DNA of 8,316 bases, taken from the NCBI GenBank assembly GCA_902787595.1, contig CADAHD010000134.1:1-8316 (forward strand), given 5' to 3'. The notes beneath the pieces were generated by a model. That model did no database searches. It saw nothing but the letters and a program-made list of their open reading frames with translations, and was not told the origin of the DNA. Positions 1 through 5,747 of this stretch are shown one piece after another (positions within the stretch are counted from its first letter, which is position 1; each line of letters opens with the position of its first letter). The translations under genes and the position numbers were made by a program. Source of the stretch: an uncultured Lachnospiraceae bacterium (GTDB taxonomy: Bacteria; Bacillota_A; Clostridia; Lachnospirales; Lachnospiraceae).

Positions 1-327
1 ATGTATCGTGATGAAGAGACGCACAAGCCTCACAGTTATTACTGCAAGCTGCCCGATCCCATCAGCGAGCGCATCATAATCGTTACCGATCCTATGCTGG
101 CCACGGGCGGATCCGCAGTAGATGCTGTCAACTTCATCAAGGAAAAGGGCGGCAAGTGGATCAAGTTCATGTGCATAATCGCCGCGCCTGAAGGACTTGA
201 GCGTTTCCACAGCGTTCATCCCGATGTGCAGATCTATGTGGGACATCTTGACCGCGAGCTCAACAAGAATGCATATATCTGCCCCGGTCTGGGCGACGCG
301 GGAGACAGGATCTTCGGCACCAAATAA
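1..327 (+). CDS. upp: Uracil phosphoribosyltransferase, C-terminal part (5' truncated by window edge)
   Basis: This cytoplasmic pyrimidine-salvage enzyme converts uracil and PRPP to UMP and pyrophosphate. The 108 visible residues match the second half of the roughly 209-residue family. The segment opens with MYRDEET, which aligns with the internal GxYRDEET segment, so the ATG at base 1 is an internal methionine and not the start. The PRPP-binding motif [11 protein letters not shown] is at visible residues 28-38. The C-terminal uracil-binding stretch, [16 protein letters not shown], is intact at 93-108. The stop is TAA at 325-327. pyrE follows after 56 nt on the same strand, placing salvage and de novo UMP synthesis side by side. 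The identification is secure; nothing can be said about its promoter or N-terminus. Confidence 0.95.
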   Translation: MYRDEETHKPHSYYCKLPDPISERIIIVTDPMLATGGSAVDAVNFIKEKGGKWIKFMCIIAAPEGLERFHSVHPDVQIYVGHLDRELNKNAYICPGLGDAGDRIFGTK

Positions 328-383
328 AAGCGGCAGATAAAGAATCCCGGATAGTAAACCGGATATGATAAGGAGAGATAAGA

Positions 384-1058
384 ATGGAACAGTACAAGCA
401 GGAATTTATTGAGTTCATGGTGGACTCACAGGTGCTTAAATTCGGCGATTTTACATTAAAGAGCGGGCGCAAGTCACCCTTCTTTATGAATGCCGGAGCC
501 TATGTTACCGGCACACAGCTCAGAAAGCTGGGAGAGTATTACGCAAAGGCCATAAAGGAGAGCTTTGGCCTGGACTTCGATGTGCTTTTCGGGCCCGCTT
601 ACAAGGGCATTCCCTTAAGCGTGGCAACGGCTATGGCTATCAGCGAGCTTTACGGGGTGGATGTGCGTTATGCTTCCAACCGTAAGGAAGTCAAGGACCA
701 CGGCGATACCGGCATCATGCTGGGAAGCAGCTTAAAGGACGGAGACAGGGTAGTGATGATCGAAGACGTTACCACCTCGGGAAAGTCCATAGAAGAGACC
801 TTCCCCATACTGAAGGCGCAGGGCGACGTTCAGATAAAAGGTCTTGTGGTTTCCTTAAACCGTATGGAAAAGGGCAAAGGTGAAAAGAGCGCGCTTGCCG
901 AGATCAGCGAGCTTTACGGCTTCCCTGCCACAGCCATAGTGACCATGGCGGAAGTGACGGAATACCTTTACGGCAAAGAGATAGGCGGCAGCGTGCTTAT
1001 CGACGACGAAAGAAAAGCTGCCATCGACGCATACTATAAAGAATACGGAGCAAAATAA
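384..1058 (+). CDS. pyrE: Orotate phosphoribosyltransferase
   Basis: PyrE makes orotidine 5'-monophosphate from orotate and PRPP, the fifth step of de novo pyrimidine synthesis, in the cytoplasm. The 224-residue length fits the bacterial family (about 210-225). The PRPP-binding signature VVMIEDVTTSGKS is at residues 123-135. The flexible catalytic loop reads RKEVKDHGD at 100-108 (K101, K104, H106). An N-terminal FTLKSGRKSPFF segment at 23-34 contributes to the orotate and PRPP site in this family. The ATG at 384 has an AAGGAGAG site at 370-377 and good spacing. It follows upp by 56 nt and precedes a small membrane-protein gene by 41 nt. pyrF and the other pyrimidine genes are not in the window. 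No pyrimidine attenuator is recognisable in the upp-pyrE gap. Confidence 0.97.
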   Translation: MEQYKQEFIEFMVDSQVLKFGDFTLKSGRKSPFFMNAGAYVTGTQLRKLGEYYAKAIKESFGLDFDVLFGPAYKGIPLSVATAMAISELYGVDVRYASNRKEVKDHGDTGIMLGSSLKDGDRVVMIEDVTTSGKSIEETFPILKAQGDVQIKGLVVSLNRMEKGKGEKSALAEISELYGFPATAIVTMAEVTEYLYGKEIGGSVLIDDERKAAIDAYYKEYGAK

Positions 1059-1099
1059 AAATCACTGTTACCCGGGGATCGTATCTAAAGGAGGATAAC

Positions 1100-1252
1100 A
1101 TGGAAGAAAGAACTTATACCATAATGAGCCGCACGGGCGGATGGAACATAGCGATAGGCATAGCTACCATGGTAGTTGGGCTTACAGCAGGGGTGCTGCT
1201 TATAATAAGCGGCGGCAAGCTCTTAGTCGGCAGATCAAAGATAATGTTCTGA
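1100..1252 (+). CDS. Small hydrophobic membrane protein, 50 residues, unknown function
   Basis: A short open frame of 50 codons starts at ATG 1100 behind a strong AAAGGAGG site (1087-1094) and ends at TGA 1250-1252. The first residues, MEERTYTIMSRTGGWN, are polar. They are followed by a hydrophobic stretch from about residue 15 to 38 (WNIAIGIATMVVG onward), rich in Gly, Ile and Val, and then a basic tail with K40, R45 and K47. This predicts one long or two short membrane helices with the basic tail on the cytoplasmic side. There is no cleavable signal peptide or metal motif. The near-consensus ribosome binding site, the fit between pyrE and the next frame, and the 7-nt gap to that frame argue that it is real. 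I have an uncertain recollection of similar small proteins near pyrE in Lachnospiraceae. The function is unknown. Confidence 0.75.
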   Translation: MEERTYTIMSRTGGWNIAIGIATMVVGLTAGVLLIISGGKLLVGRSKIMF

Positions 1253-1259
1253 TAGCATT

Positions 1260-1577
1260 ATGGGGCTTTTAGCGAAATACAAATTTACAAACAAGCGTCA
1301 TTCCATGAAAGCTCTCATGGGAGTGATACTTGCGTTGATCGGCATAGTCAGCGTGCTTATCTGCATAGTGCTGAGCTTTAAGAACGGCGGGCAGGCCGGC
1401 CTGAATTACGGGGCGGTCACCCTGCTGGCTATGATCATGGCTTTTGTGGGGCTGATATTGGGAGTGATATCGCGCACGGAGCCTGACCGTTATTATTTTT
1501 TTTCTGATCTGGGAATAGTATTGAATATCCTTATGCTGGCTGCCGGAGGCGGCATACTGGCGCTTGGATTATCTTAA
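1260..1577 (+). CDS. Three-helix integral membrane protein of unknown function (DUF6142-like)
   Basis: This 105-residue protein has a basic N-terminus (KYKFTNKRHSMK, residues 6-17) and three predicted membrane helices at about 18-40, 50-70 and 83-103. A short loop between helices 2 and 3 reads SRTEPDRYYFFSDLG. The layout, with a basic start, GAVTLLAMIMAFVGLILG in helix 2 and the SRTEPD loop, resembles what I remember as DUF6142, small clostridial membrane proteins. That family name is from memory and unchecked. The ATG at 1260 lies 7 nt after the upstream stop and has no recognisable ribosome binding site, so translation probably depends on coupling to the 50-residue gene. The neighbouring ATT codon at 1257 is a less likely start. 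An eight-T run at 1496-1503 sits in the frame. The next gene starts 6-9 nt downstream. No transport or catalytic motif is visible. Confidence 0.8.
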   Translation: MGLLAKYKFTNKRHSMKALMGVILALIGIVSVLICIVLSFKNGGQAGLNYGAVTLLAMIMAFVGLILGVISRTEPDRYYFFSDLGIVLNILMLAAGGGILALGLS

Positions 1578-1583
1578 GGAGGA
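1576..1583 (+). promoter_or_regulatory. Ribosome binding site deciding the start of the M29-like gene
   Basis: AAGGAGGA overlaps the stop codon of the preceding membrane-protein gene (TAA 1575-1577). Tandem ATG codons follow at 1584 and 1587, with another in frame at 1599. The GGAGG core ends at 1582, leaving 1 nt to the first ATG and 4 nt to the second. The second ATG (1587) is therefore the better spaced start, although the open frame begins at 1584. Confidence 0.6.
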
Positions 1584-3623
1584 ATGATGGGAGAACGAAT
1601 GGAGCTGGCGCGTGAGCGCATATTCGGGCTTTCGGACGAGATCACGGAAACGCTGCCGGGGGACTGGCAGGATTTTTTTCTGAAAGGGATATCGTTTGCA
1701 AAGCTTGTTACAGAGATTTACGAAAGTGATGACCCGGCTTTTTATAAAGAAGTGAATAAAAAGCTTTATGAGGATATACTGCCGGAGAATTATGCAAAGA
1801 GCTGGTGTGCGCCCGAATACGCCGTGTCAAAACTGGGAGCGGATCACGGCAGGCTTATGTGTTTTGTTGCAGCAGAGCTGAGAGGCGCTGTTTCAGCTGC
1901 TTTTGAAAAAGAGGAAGAAGCGCTGCTTATACGTCTGGAGCTTTTGCTCCAGCTTTATCATATGACGGAGAGGGGCTTTGCAGAAGACGGGGCGGCGCCC
2001 GAATACGCCCTTTACAAAGATGTGGTCTATTCCTTTGTGAGCGACTATTTTGAAACGGAATACGAGCGCAAGACTGCAAAGATGGTCGATCCCGCGGATA
2101 ACTTTGCCGTAAAGATCATAGAGAAAGCTGATCTTAATGACAGTTCATATCTTTATGCTTACGGCGAATATATAAGTGACAATGAGATAAGACTGGCGGA
2201 ACATATCAATTCGCTTCCGCAGGAAAAGATAGACCTTATCGCTGATACCTGGACCGAAGGCTACCGTATAGGCTTTATTACCGGCGGCAAGGATCTTTCG
2301 ATAAAGAAAACCGTTAATGTGCGCTATCCCATAGGCTTTGAGAGAGTGATGAGAAAGGCGTTTGACAACTTTGCAAAGATGGGCTTAAAACCTGTTATCT
2401 ACAGGGCGTCGGATAATGTCTTTACAGGCAGGAGCGTGAACAAAAACGGCTTCTTTGGCGCAAATCCCAATCCGCAGTTCGATTACGATCACAGGGAAGA
2501 CCTGGCGCTGATACTGGACGGGCAGCTGATAACCAGACGGCTTGAATGCATAGAGCAGGCTTTTGCGGCGCATAAACAGCAGGCGAAGGATCATGCCGGC
2601 CCGGCAGTAATGGAAGTGTTCGGACAGAAGCCTTTTGTGCCCGTAAATAAAAAGGAGGCCCTGAGCTACAGTGAGGAGCAGCGCGCGCTGGATGTACGTT
2701 TCAGGACCGAGAACATACGCATCACCAACAGCTATATACCGGGAGAAGAGAGGAGCTTTACCATCATATCCTTCCCTGTTCCGGCTATAGGCGATAATTT
2801 CGGTGAGATATTCGATGCGGTGATCCGCATAAATACCCTGGATTATGAGAAATACCAGAAGATACAGATGTGCATGATCGATGCGCTGAATGAGGCTGAA
2901 TATGTGCATATCAGGGGAATGGGCGTAAACAGAACGGATCTGAGGGTGTCTTTAAAGAAGCTTGACGATCCCACAAAGCAAGCTATTTACGAAAACTGCG
3001 TGGCAGACGTGAACATACCTGTTGGCGAAGTCTTTACCACCCCTGTCCTGAAAGGAACGGACGGTCTGCTGCATGTGAGCCGCGTATTCTTAAATGAGCT
3101 GGAATACAAGGATTTTTCCTTAAGCTTTAAGGATGGAATGGTAGTGGATTATTCCTGCGCAAACTTTGAGGATGAGGCAGCCAACAGGCGTTATATCGAA
3201 GACAATGTGCTCTTCCATCATAAGAGCCTGCCGATGGGCGAAGCTGCTATAGGAACAAACACCACGGCTTATGTGCTGGCAAGGAAATACGGCATTGAGG
3301 GACTGCTTCCCATACTTATCGCGGAAAAAACAGGCCCCCACTTTGCCGTGGGTGATACCTGCTATTCACATTCCGAGGATCTTAAGGTTTATAATCCGGA
3401 CGGAAAAGAGATAGTGGCAAAGGATAACGAGGTATCGATCTTAAGAAAGACCGAGCCGGCTAAGGCATATTTCGGCTGTCATACCGATGTGACGATACCT
3501 TACGATGAGCTGGGGCTGCTGGAGGGAATAAGACCTGACGGCAGCAGTATAGTAATAGTGGAAAACGGGCGCTTTGTGCTCCCCGGAACAGAAGAATTAA
3601 ATAAAGCATTTGAGGAGGAATAA
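1584..3623 (+). CDS. M29-like (aminopeptidase T family) metallopeptidase with long N-terminal extension
   Basis: The 679-residue product has two parts. Residues 1 to about 240 are mostly helical, acidic and unfamiliar to me. Residues from about 243 resemble M29 aminopeptidases (AmpS, PepS and AmpT type), usually about 370-410 residues, which remove N-terminal amino acids using two metal ions. The AmpT metal ligands have counterparts in the right order and roughly the right spacing: E482 in PVGEVFTTP, E553 in PMGEAAIGTN, H586 in GPHFAVG, and H633 and D635 in GCHTDV. Y594 could match the active-site tyrosine. An RTDLRVSL segment (450-457) matches the family's TDL region, and the C-terminus shows the typical DGSSIVIVENGRFVLPGTEEL. 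Between H586 and H633 there are about 16 more residues than in AmpT. No signal peptide is present, so it is probably cytoplasmic. The peptidase assignment is by motif recognition; substrate and role are unknown. The start is ATG 1584 or, better spaced, ATG 1587. Its last codons contain the purE ribosome binding site. Confidence 0.8.
   Translation: MMGERMELARERIFGLSDEITETLPGDWQDFFLKGISFAKLVTEIYESDDPAFYKEVNKKLYEDILPENYAKSWCAPEYAVSKLGADHGRLMCFVAAELRGAVSAAFEKEEEALLIRLELLLQLYHMTERGFAEDGAAPEYALYKDVVYSFVSDYFETEYERKTAKMVDPADNFAVKIIEKADLNDSSYLYAYGEYISDNEIRLAEHINSLPQEKIDLIADTWTEGYRIGFITGGKDLSIKKTVNVRYPIGFERVMRKAFDNFAKMGLKPVIYRASDNVFTGRSVNKNGFFGANPNPQFDYDHREDLALILDGQLITRRLECIEQAFAAHKQQAKDHAGPAVMEVFGQKPFVPVNKKEALSYSEEQRALDVRFRTENIRITNSYIPGEERSFTIISFPVPAIGDNFGEIFDAVIRINTLDYEKYQKIQMCMIDALNEAEYVHIRGMGVNRTDLRVSLKKLDDPTKQAIYENCVADVNIPVGEVFTTPVLKGTDGLLHVSRVFLNELEYKDFSLSFKDGMVVDYSCANFEDEAANRRYIEDNVLFHHKSLPMGEAAIGTNTTAYVLARKYGIEGLLPILIAEKTGPHFAVGDTCYSHSEDLKVYNPDGKEIVAKDNEVSILRKTEPAKAYFGCHTDVTIPYDELGLLEGIRPDGSSIVIVENGRFVLPGTEELNKAFEEE
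3613..3618 (+). promoter_or_regulatory. Ribosome binding site deciding the purE start
   Basis: AGGAGG lies inside the last codons of the M29-like gene and is 9 nt upstream of ATG 3628. It selects 3628 as the purE start over the in-frame ATG at 3610, which lies upstream of this site and would add a non-homologous MRRNKK extension. Confidence 0.8.
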
Positions 3624-3627
3624 AAAA

Positions 3628-4128
3628 ATGGCACTTGTATCAATAGTCATGGGCAGCGATTCGGATATGCCCGTTATGAAGAAAGCGGCAGAGGTTCTGG
3701 AAGAACTGGGCATAAGCTTTGAGATGCGCATCATCTCCGCTCACAGGGAACCGGATATCTTCTTTGATTATGCAAAGACTGCAGAGGAGCGCGGCGTTAA
3801 GGTAGTGATAGCGGGCGCAGGCATGGCGGCGCATCTGCCCGGCATGTGCGCAGCTATATTCCCGATGCCTGTTATAGGCATTCCCATGCATACCACTTCG
3901 CTTGGGGGCAGGGATTCACTTTATTCTATAGTACAGATGCCTTCAGGCATACCGGTTGCTACGGTAGCAATAAACGGCGGGACCAATGCGGGACTTCTGG
4001 CTGCTAAGATACTGGCTACTTCGGATGCAGCTCTGCTTGATAAGCTTAAGGCTTATTCGGAAAAGATGAAGAAGGCTGTTGAGGATAAGGATGCGCATCT
4101 TGCAGATGTAGGATATAAGGAGTATTGA
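3628..4128 (+). CDS. purE: N5-carboxyaminoimidazole ribonucleotide mutase (PurE, class I)
   Basis: PurE interconverts N5-CAIR and CAIR in IMP synthesis. From ATG 3628 the protein has 166 residues, the usual length for bacterial PurE. The nucleotide-binding motif GSDSD is at 9-13. SAHR at 37-40 contains H39, equivalent to the catalytic His45 of E. coli. AGAGMAAHLPG at 62-72 is the third signature. The arginine in SAHR points to class I, the form paired with PurK, whereas class II (direct AIR carboxylase) enzymes as I recall carry lysine there. Methionine in GAGM replaces the GAGG of E. coli and B. subtilis, a variant I associate with Clostridia. The gene starts 4 nt after the M29-like stop and its TGA overlaps the amrB ATG by one base. 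No purK is present in the window. Confidence 0.96.
   Translation: MALVSIVMGSDSDMPVMKKAAEVLEELGISFEMRIISAHREPDIFFDYAKTAEERGVKVVIAGAGMAAHLPGMCAAIFPMPVIGIPMHTTSLGGRDSLYSIVQMPSGIPVATVAINGGTNAGLLAAKILATSDAALLDKLKAYSEKMKKAVEDKDAHLADVGYKEY
4117..4122 (+). promoter_or_regulatory. Ribosome binding site deciding the amrB start
   Basis: AAGGAG at the end of purE is 5 nt upstream of ATG 4128 but only 2 nt upstream of the in-frame TTG at 4125. It therefore supports ATG 4128, which overlaps the purE TGA as TGATG, a classic arrangement for translational coupling. Confidence 0.75.
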
Positions 4129-4952
4129 TGGACAGGGAATTGAGCTATGGAATAGTTGGCGGGGTTATGGTTCCTCATCCGCCCATGATAATACCTGAAG
4201 TGGGCAGAGGGAGCGAAAGTATCATTGAAGAGACCACAAGGGCTTATGAAAAAGCCGCGGACTTTATCGCCGCTCTTAAGCCCGATACCATAGTGCTCTC
4301 ATCGCCTCACAGCATACTCTACCGGGATTATTTTCATATATCTCCGGGAAACTCTGCGACAGGCAGCATGGCGCGCTTCGGAGCGCCGCAGGTCAGGGCG
4401 GAAGTGGAGTATGACAGTGAATTTGTTGCAGCTATAGAAAAAGCGGCGCGTGAAGCTAAGATCCATGCAGGCACTGACGGAGAGAGGGATCCGCAGCTGG
4501 ATCACGGCACGATGGTACCGCTGTATTTTATACTCAAAAAATATACTGATTTCAGACTGGTAAGGATAGGGCTTTCGGGTTTTGATCTGGAAACGCACTT
4601 TAAGCTGGGAAAGGTGATCGCGGATACTGCTTTCAGAAATGTACGGCGCACGGTCTTTGTGGCCAGCGGCGATCTGTCGCATAAGCTGCAGGAGGACGGA
4701 CCATACGGTTTCGATCCGATGGGGCCTGTATATGATGAGAGGATAATGGAAGTCATGGGCACGGCCGATTTTGACGAACTGCTGGACTTTAATGAAGACT
4801 TTCTTGAACAGGCTGCGGAATGCGGACACCGTTCCTTTGTGATGATGGCCGGGGCCCTGGACGGGCTCACACTTGAGACGGAGCGTCTTTCGCATCAGGA
4901 TGTGACCGGCGTGGGTTACGGAGTATGTACGTATAAAGTTATTGAGGAATAG
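4128..4952 (+). CDS. amrB: AmmeMemoRadiSam system protein B / class III extradiol dioxygenase-like (MEMO family)
   Basis: This 274-residue protein belongs to the LigB/MEMO fold family of class III extradiol dioxygenases and their relatives. Family motifs are visible in order: VPHPPMIIP (15-23, H17), SSPHS (58-62, H61), LDHGTMVPLYF (124-134, H126), ASGDLSHK (179-186, H185) and AECGHRSF (230-237, E231). H17, H61, H185 and E231 match the order and spacing of the LigB metal and catalytic residues (His12, His61, His195, Glu242). A bound metal is therefore plausible, and the active site does not look degraded. The AMMECR1 gene directly downstream identifies it as the B component of the system whose full set is AMMECR1, MEMO and a radical SAM protein. 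The biochemical role of that system is not established. The start overlaps the purE stop. In related bacteria I recall this domain fused to AMMECR1 in one protein; here the genes are separate. Confidence 0.88.
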   Translation: MDRELSYGIVGGVMVPHPPMIIPEVGRGSESIIEETTRAYEKAADFIAALKPDTIVLSSPHSILYRDYFHISPGNSATGSMARFGAPQVRAEVEYDSEFVAAIEKAAREAKIHAGTDGERDPQLDHGTMVPLYFILKKYTDFRLVRIGLSGFDLETHFKLGKVIADTAFRNVRRTVFVASGDLSHKLQEDGPYGFDPMGPVYDERIMEVMGTADFDELLDFNEDFLEQAAECGHRSFVMMAGALDGLTLETERLSHQDVTGVGYGVCTYKVIEE

Positions 4953-4953
4953 C

Positions 4954-5005
4954 AGTACAGGCGTGTCATCCTGAGCGAAGCGAAGGATCTTGAAAGAGTA
5001 CAGGC
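4954..5005 (+). repeat. Short intergenic repeat element flanked by a 9-bp direct repeat
   Basis: The amrB-amrA gap holds AGTACAGGC at 4954-4962 and again at 4997-5005. The 34 nt between them contain GTCATCCTGAGCGAAGCG followed by AAGGATCTT. ATCCT (4968-4972) can pair with AGGAT (4984-4988), and the loop contains GCGAAGC (4975-4981), a heptamer known to form an unusually stable DNA mini-hairpin. From memory, this core recurs in intergenic DNA of many bacteria; translated on the minus strand it gives the familiar spurious peptide ILRFAQDD. Perfect 9-bp flanks look like a target-site duplication, suggesting a small non-autonomous insertion. The direct repeat and hairpin are seen; the mobile nature is inferred. 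Confidence 0.6.
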
Positions 5006-5044
5006 ATAAAAAGAACTTCACATCATCACGAAAGGAGCGTACCC

Positions 5045-5602
5045 ATGGAAAATGACATCTATGTCCGGCTGGCGCGAAGATCGCTTGAGAGCTGCATACG
5101 GGAAGGCAGAAGGATCAGCTGGGAAGAAGTGAAGGATGAGCTGCTTAAAGACGAGGCGGATAAAGAGGCTGCCGAAGCAGGGCTTATGGGACGGCGCGCC
5201 GGAGCCTTTGTTTCCATACATGAGAGAGGGCAGCTGCGCGGCTGCATCGGCACCATAGGACCGGTATGCGATACGCTGGCTGATGAGATAATCGAAAATG
5301 CCATCAGCGCTTCAACGCGCGATCCGCGTTTTGAGCCCATAGAAGAGTCTGAACTGGGAGAGCTGGAGATAAGTGTTGACGTGCTGGGTGAAACAGAGGA
5401 TATCGGATCGCCGGAGCAGCTGGATGTTAAGCGTTACGGAGTGATCGTGACCAAAGGATATAAGCGCGGACTGCTGCTTCCCAATCTGGACGGAGTAGAC
5501 AGCGTGGCATATCAGCTGGCGATAGCAAAGCAGAAAGCCGGACTTCGTCCCGACGAAGAGGGCTGCAGCCTGCAGCGCTTTGAGGTGGTCAGGCATTATT
5601 GA
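5045..5602 (+). CDS. amrA: AmmeMemoRadiSam system protein A (AMMECR1 domain)
   Basis: The 185-residue product is a single AMMECR1 domain. The hallmark LRGCIGT is at residues 64-70, with the conserved cysteine C67. It is preceded by GAFVSIHERGQ (53-63) and followed by ASTRDPRFEPI (89-99) and LEISVDVLG (107-115), the usual order in the family. RYGVIVTKGYKRGLLLPNL (130-148) is the second conserved block. It is cytoplasmic, with no signal peptide. The molecular function is unknown; the name reflects co-occurrence with MEMO and radical SAM proteins. The ATG at 5045 has AAAGGAG at 5031-5037 with a 7-nt spacer. The gene lies 92 nt after amrB across a repeat element and 145 nt before purM. The amrS radical SAM gene that often follows is not present within the window. 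Confidence 0.93.
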   Translation: MENDIYVRLARRSLESCIREGRRISWEEVKDELLKDEADKEAAEAGLMGRRAGAFVSIHERGQLRGCIGTIGPVCDTLADEIIENAISASTRDPRFEPIEESELGELEISVDVLGETEDIGSPEQLDVKRYGVIVTKGYKRGLLLPNLDGVDSVAYQLAIAKQKAGLRPDEEGCSLQRFEVVRHY

Positions 5603-5611
5603 AAAAAGCCC

Positions 5612-5640
5612 TTGCATTATAAGGGGATAATTTGTAAAAT
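5612..5640 (+). promoter_or_regulatory. Candidate internal promoter upstream of purM
   Basis: TTGCAT at 5612-5617 and TAAAAT at 5635-5640 are separated by 17 nt. The -10 matches the vegetative consensus at five of six positions and the -35 at three. Transcription would begin near 5646, at the base of the first hairpin in the purM leader. It sits in the largest gap of the operon. Chance matches of this quality are common in AT-rich spacers, so the call is tentative. Confidence 0.35.
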
Positions 5641-5642
5641 AA

Positions 5643-5682
5643 GGAACTGTGTGGGCTGACCACACGGTTTCATAGACTGTGT
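5643..5682 (+). promoter_or_regulatory. Pair of mutually exclusive hairpins in the purM leader
   Basis: Segment 5643-5654 pairs with 5660-5671 as a 12-bp stem (two G-U pairs) around the loop GCTGA. The same right arm, 5662-5669, can instead pair with 5675-5682 as an 8-bp stem (two G-U pairs), because ACTGTGT occurs both before it (5646-5652) and after it (5676-5682). Only one stem can form at a time. Neither is followed by a T-run on this strand, so a simple terminator is not indicated. The pairing was read by eye; function is inferred and I matched it to no riboswitch class that I know. Confidence 0.45.
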
Positions 5683-5716
5683 CCGGCGTAAAGATCAAGC
5701 TGTTTAATAGCGCCGG
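5683..5716 (+). promoter_or_regulatory. GC-rich hairpin in the purM leader
   Basis: CCGGCG (5683-5688) pairs perfectly with CGCCGG (5711-5716), and T5689 with G5710 adds a wobble pair, enclosing a 20-nt loop. It directly abuts the downstream arm of the alternative hairpin at 5675-5682, so the leader could fold as a stacked array. Its role is unknown. Confidence 0.35.
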
Positions 5717-5727
5717 CAACGCAAAAA

Positions 5728-5742
5728 TGGTCAGGGGGACCG
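5728..5742 (+). promoter_or_regulatory. purM ribosome binding site within a small hairpin
   Basis: AGGGGG (5733-5738) is 9 nt upstream of ATG 5748 and selects that start. GGTC (5729-5732) can pair with GACC (5738-5741), with a T-G wobble outside it, placing the purine-rich site mostly in a five-base loop. Four pairs are weak, so it may only modestly affect ribosome access. Confidence 0.5.
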
Positions 5743-5747
5743 AGAGA

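Noticed and set aside
344..364. Imperfect ATCCCGG / CCGGAT pairing in the upp-pyrE gap as a pyrimidine attenuator
   Set aside because: The stem has a bulge and no T-run, and no anti-terminator or PyrR-type loop consensus could be seen.
4299..5021. Minus-strand open frame opposite amrB, including an ILRFAQDD peptide
   Set aside because: It is antisense to a conserved gene, and the ILRFAQDD part is the translation of the intergenic repeat, a well-known spurious product.
5609..5626. Hairpin CCCTT / AAGGG just after amrA as a terminator
   Set aside because: The stem is only 5 bp and is not followed by a T-run on the + strand. The T-run lies on the minus-strand side, where no gene needs terminating.
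5679..5747. N-terminal extension of PurM from a GTG at 5679
   Set aside because: The added residues are not PurM-like, the GTG has no ribosome binding site and lies within predicted hairpins, and ATG 5748 has a well-placed AGGGGG.
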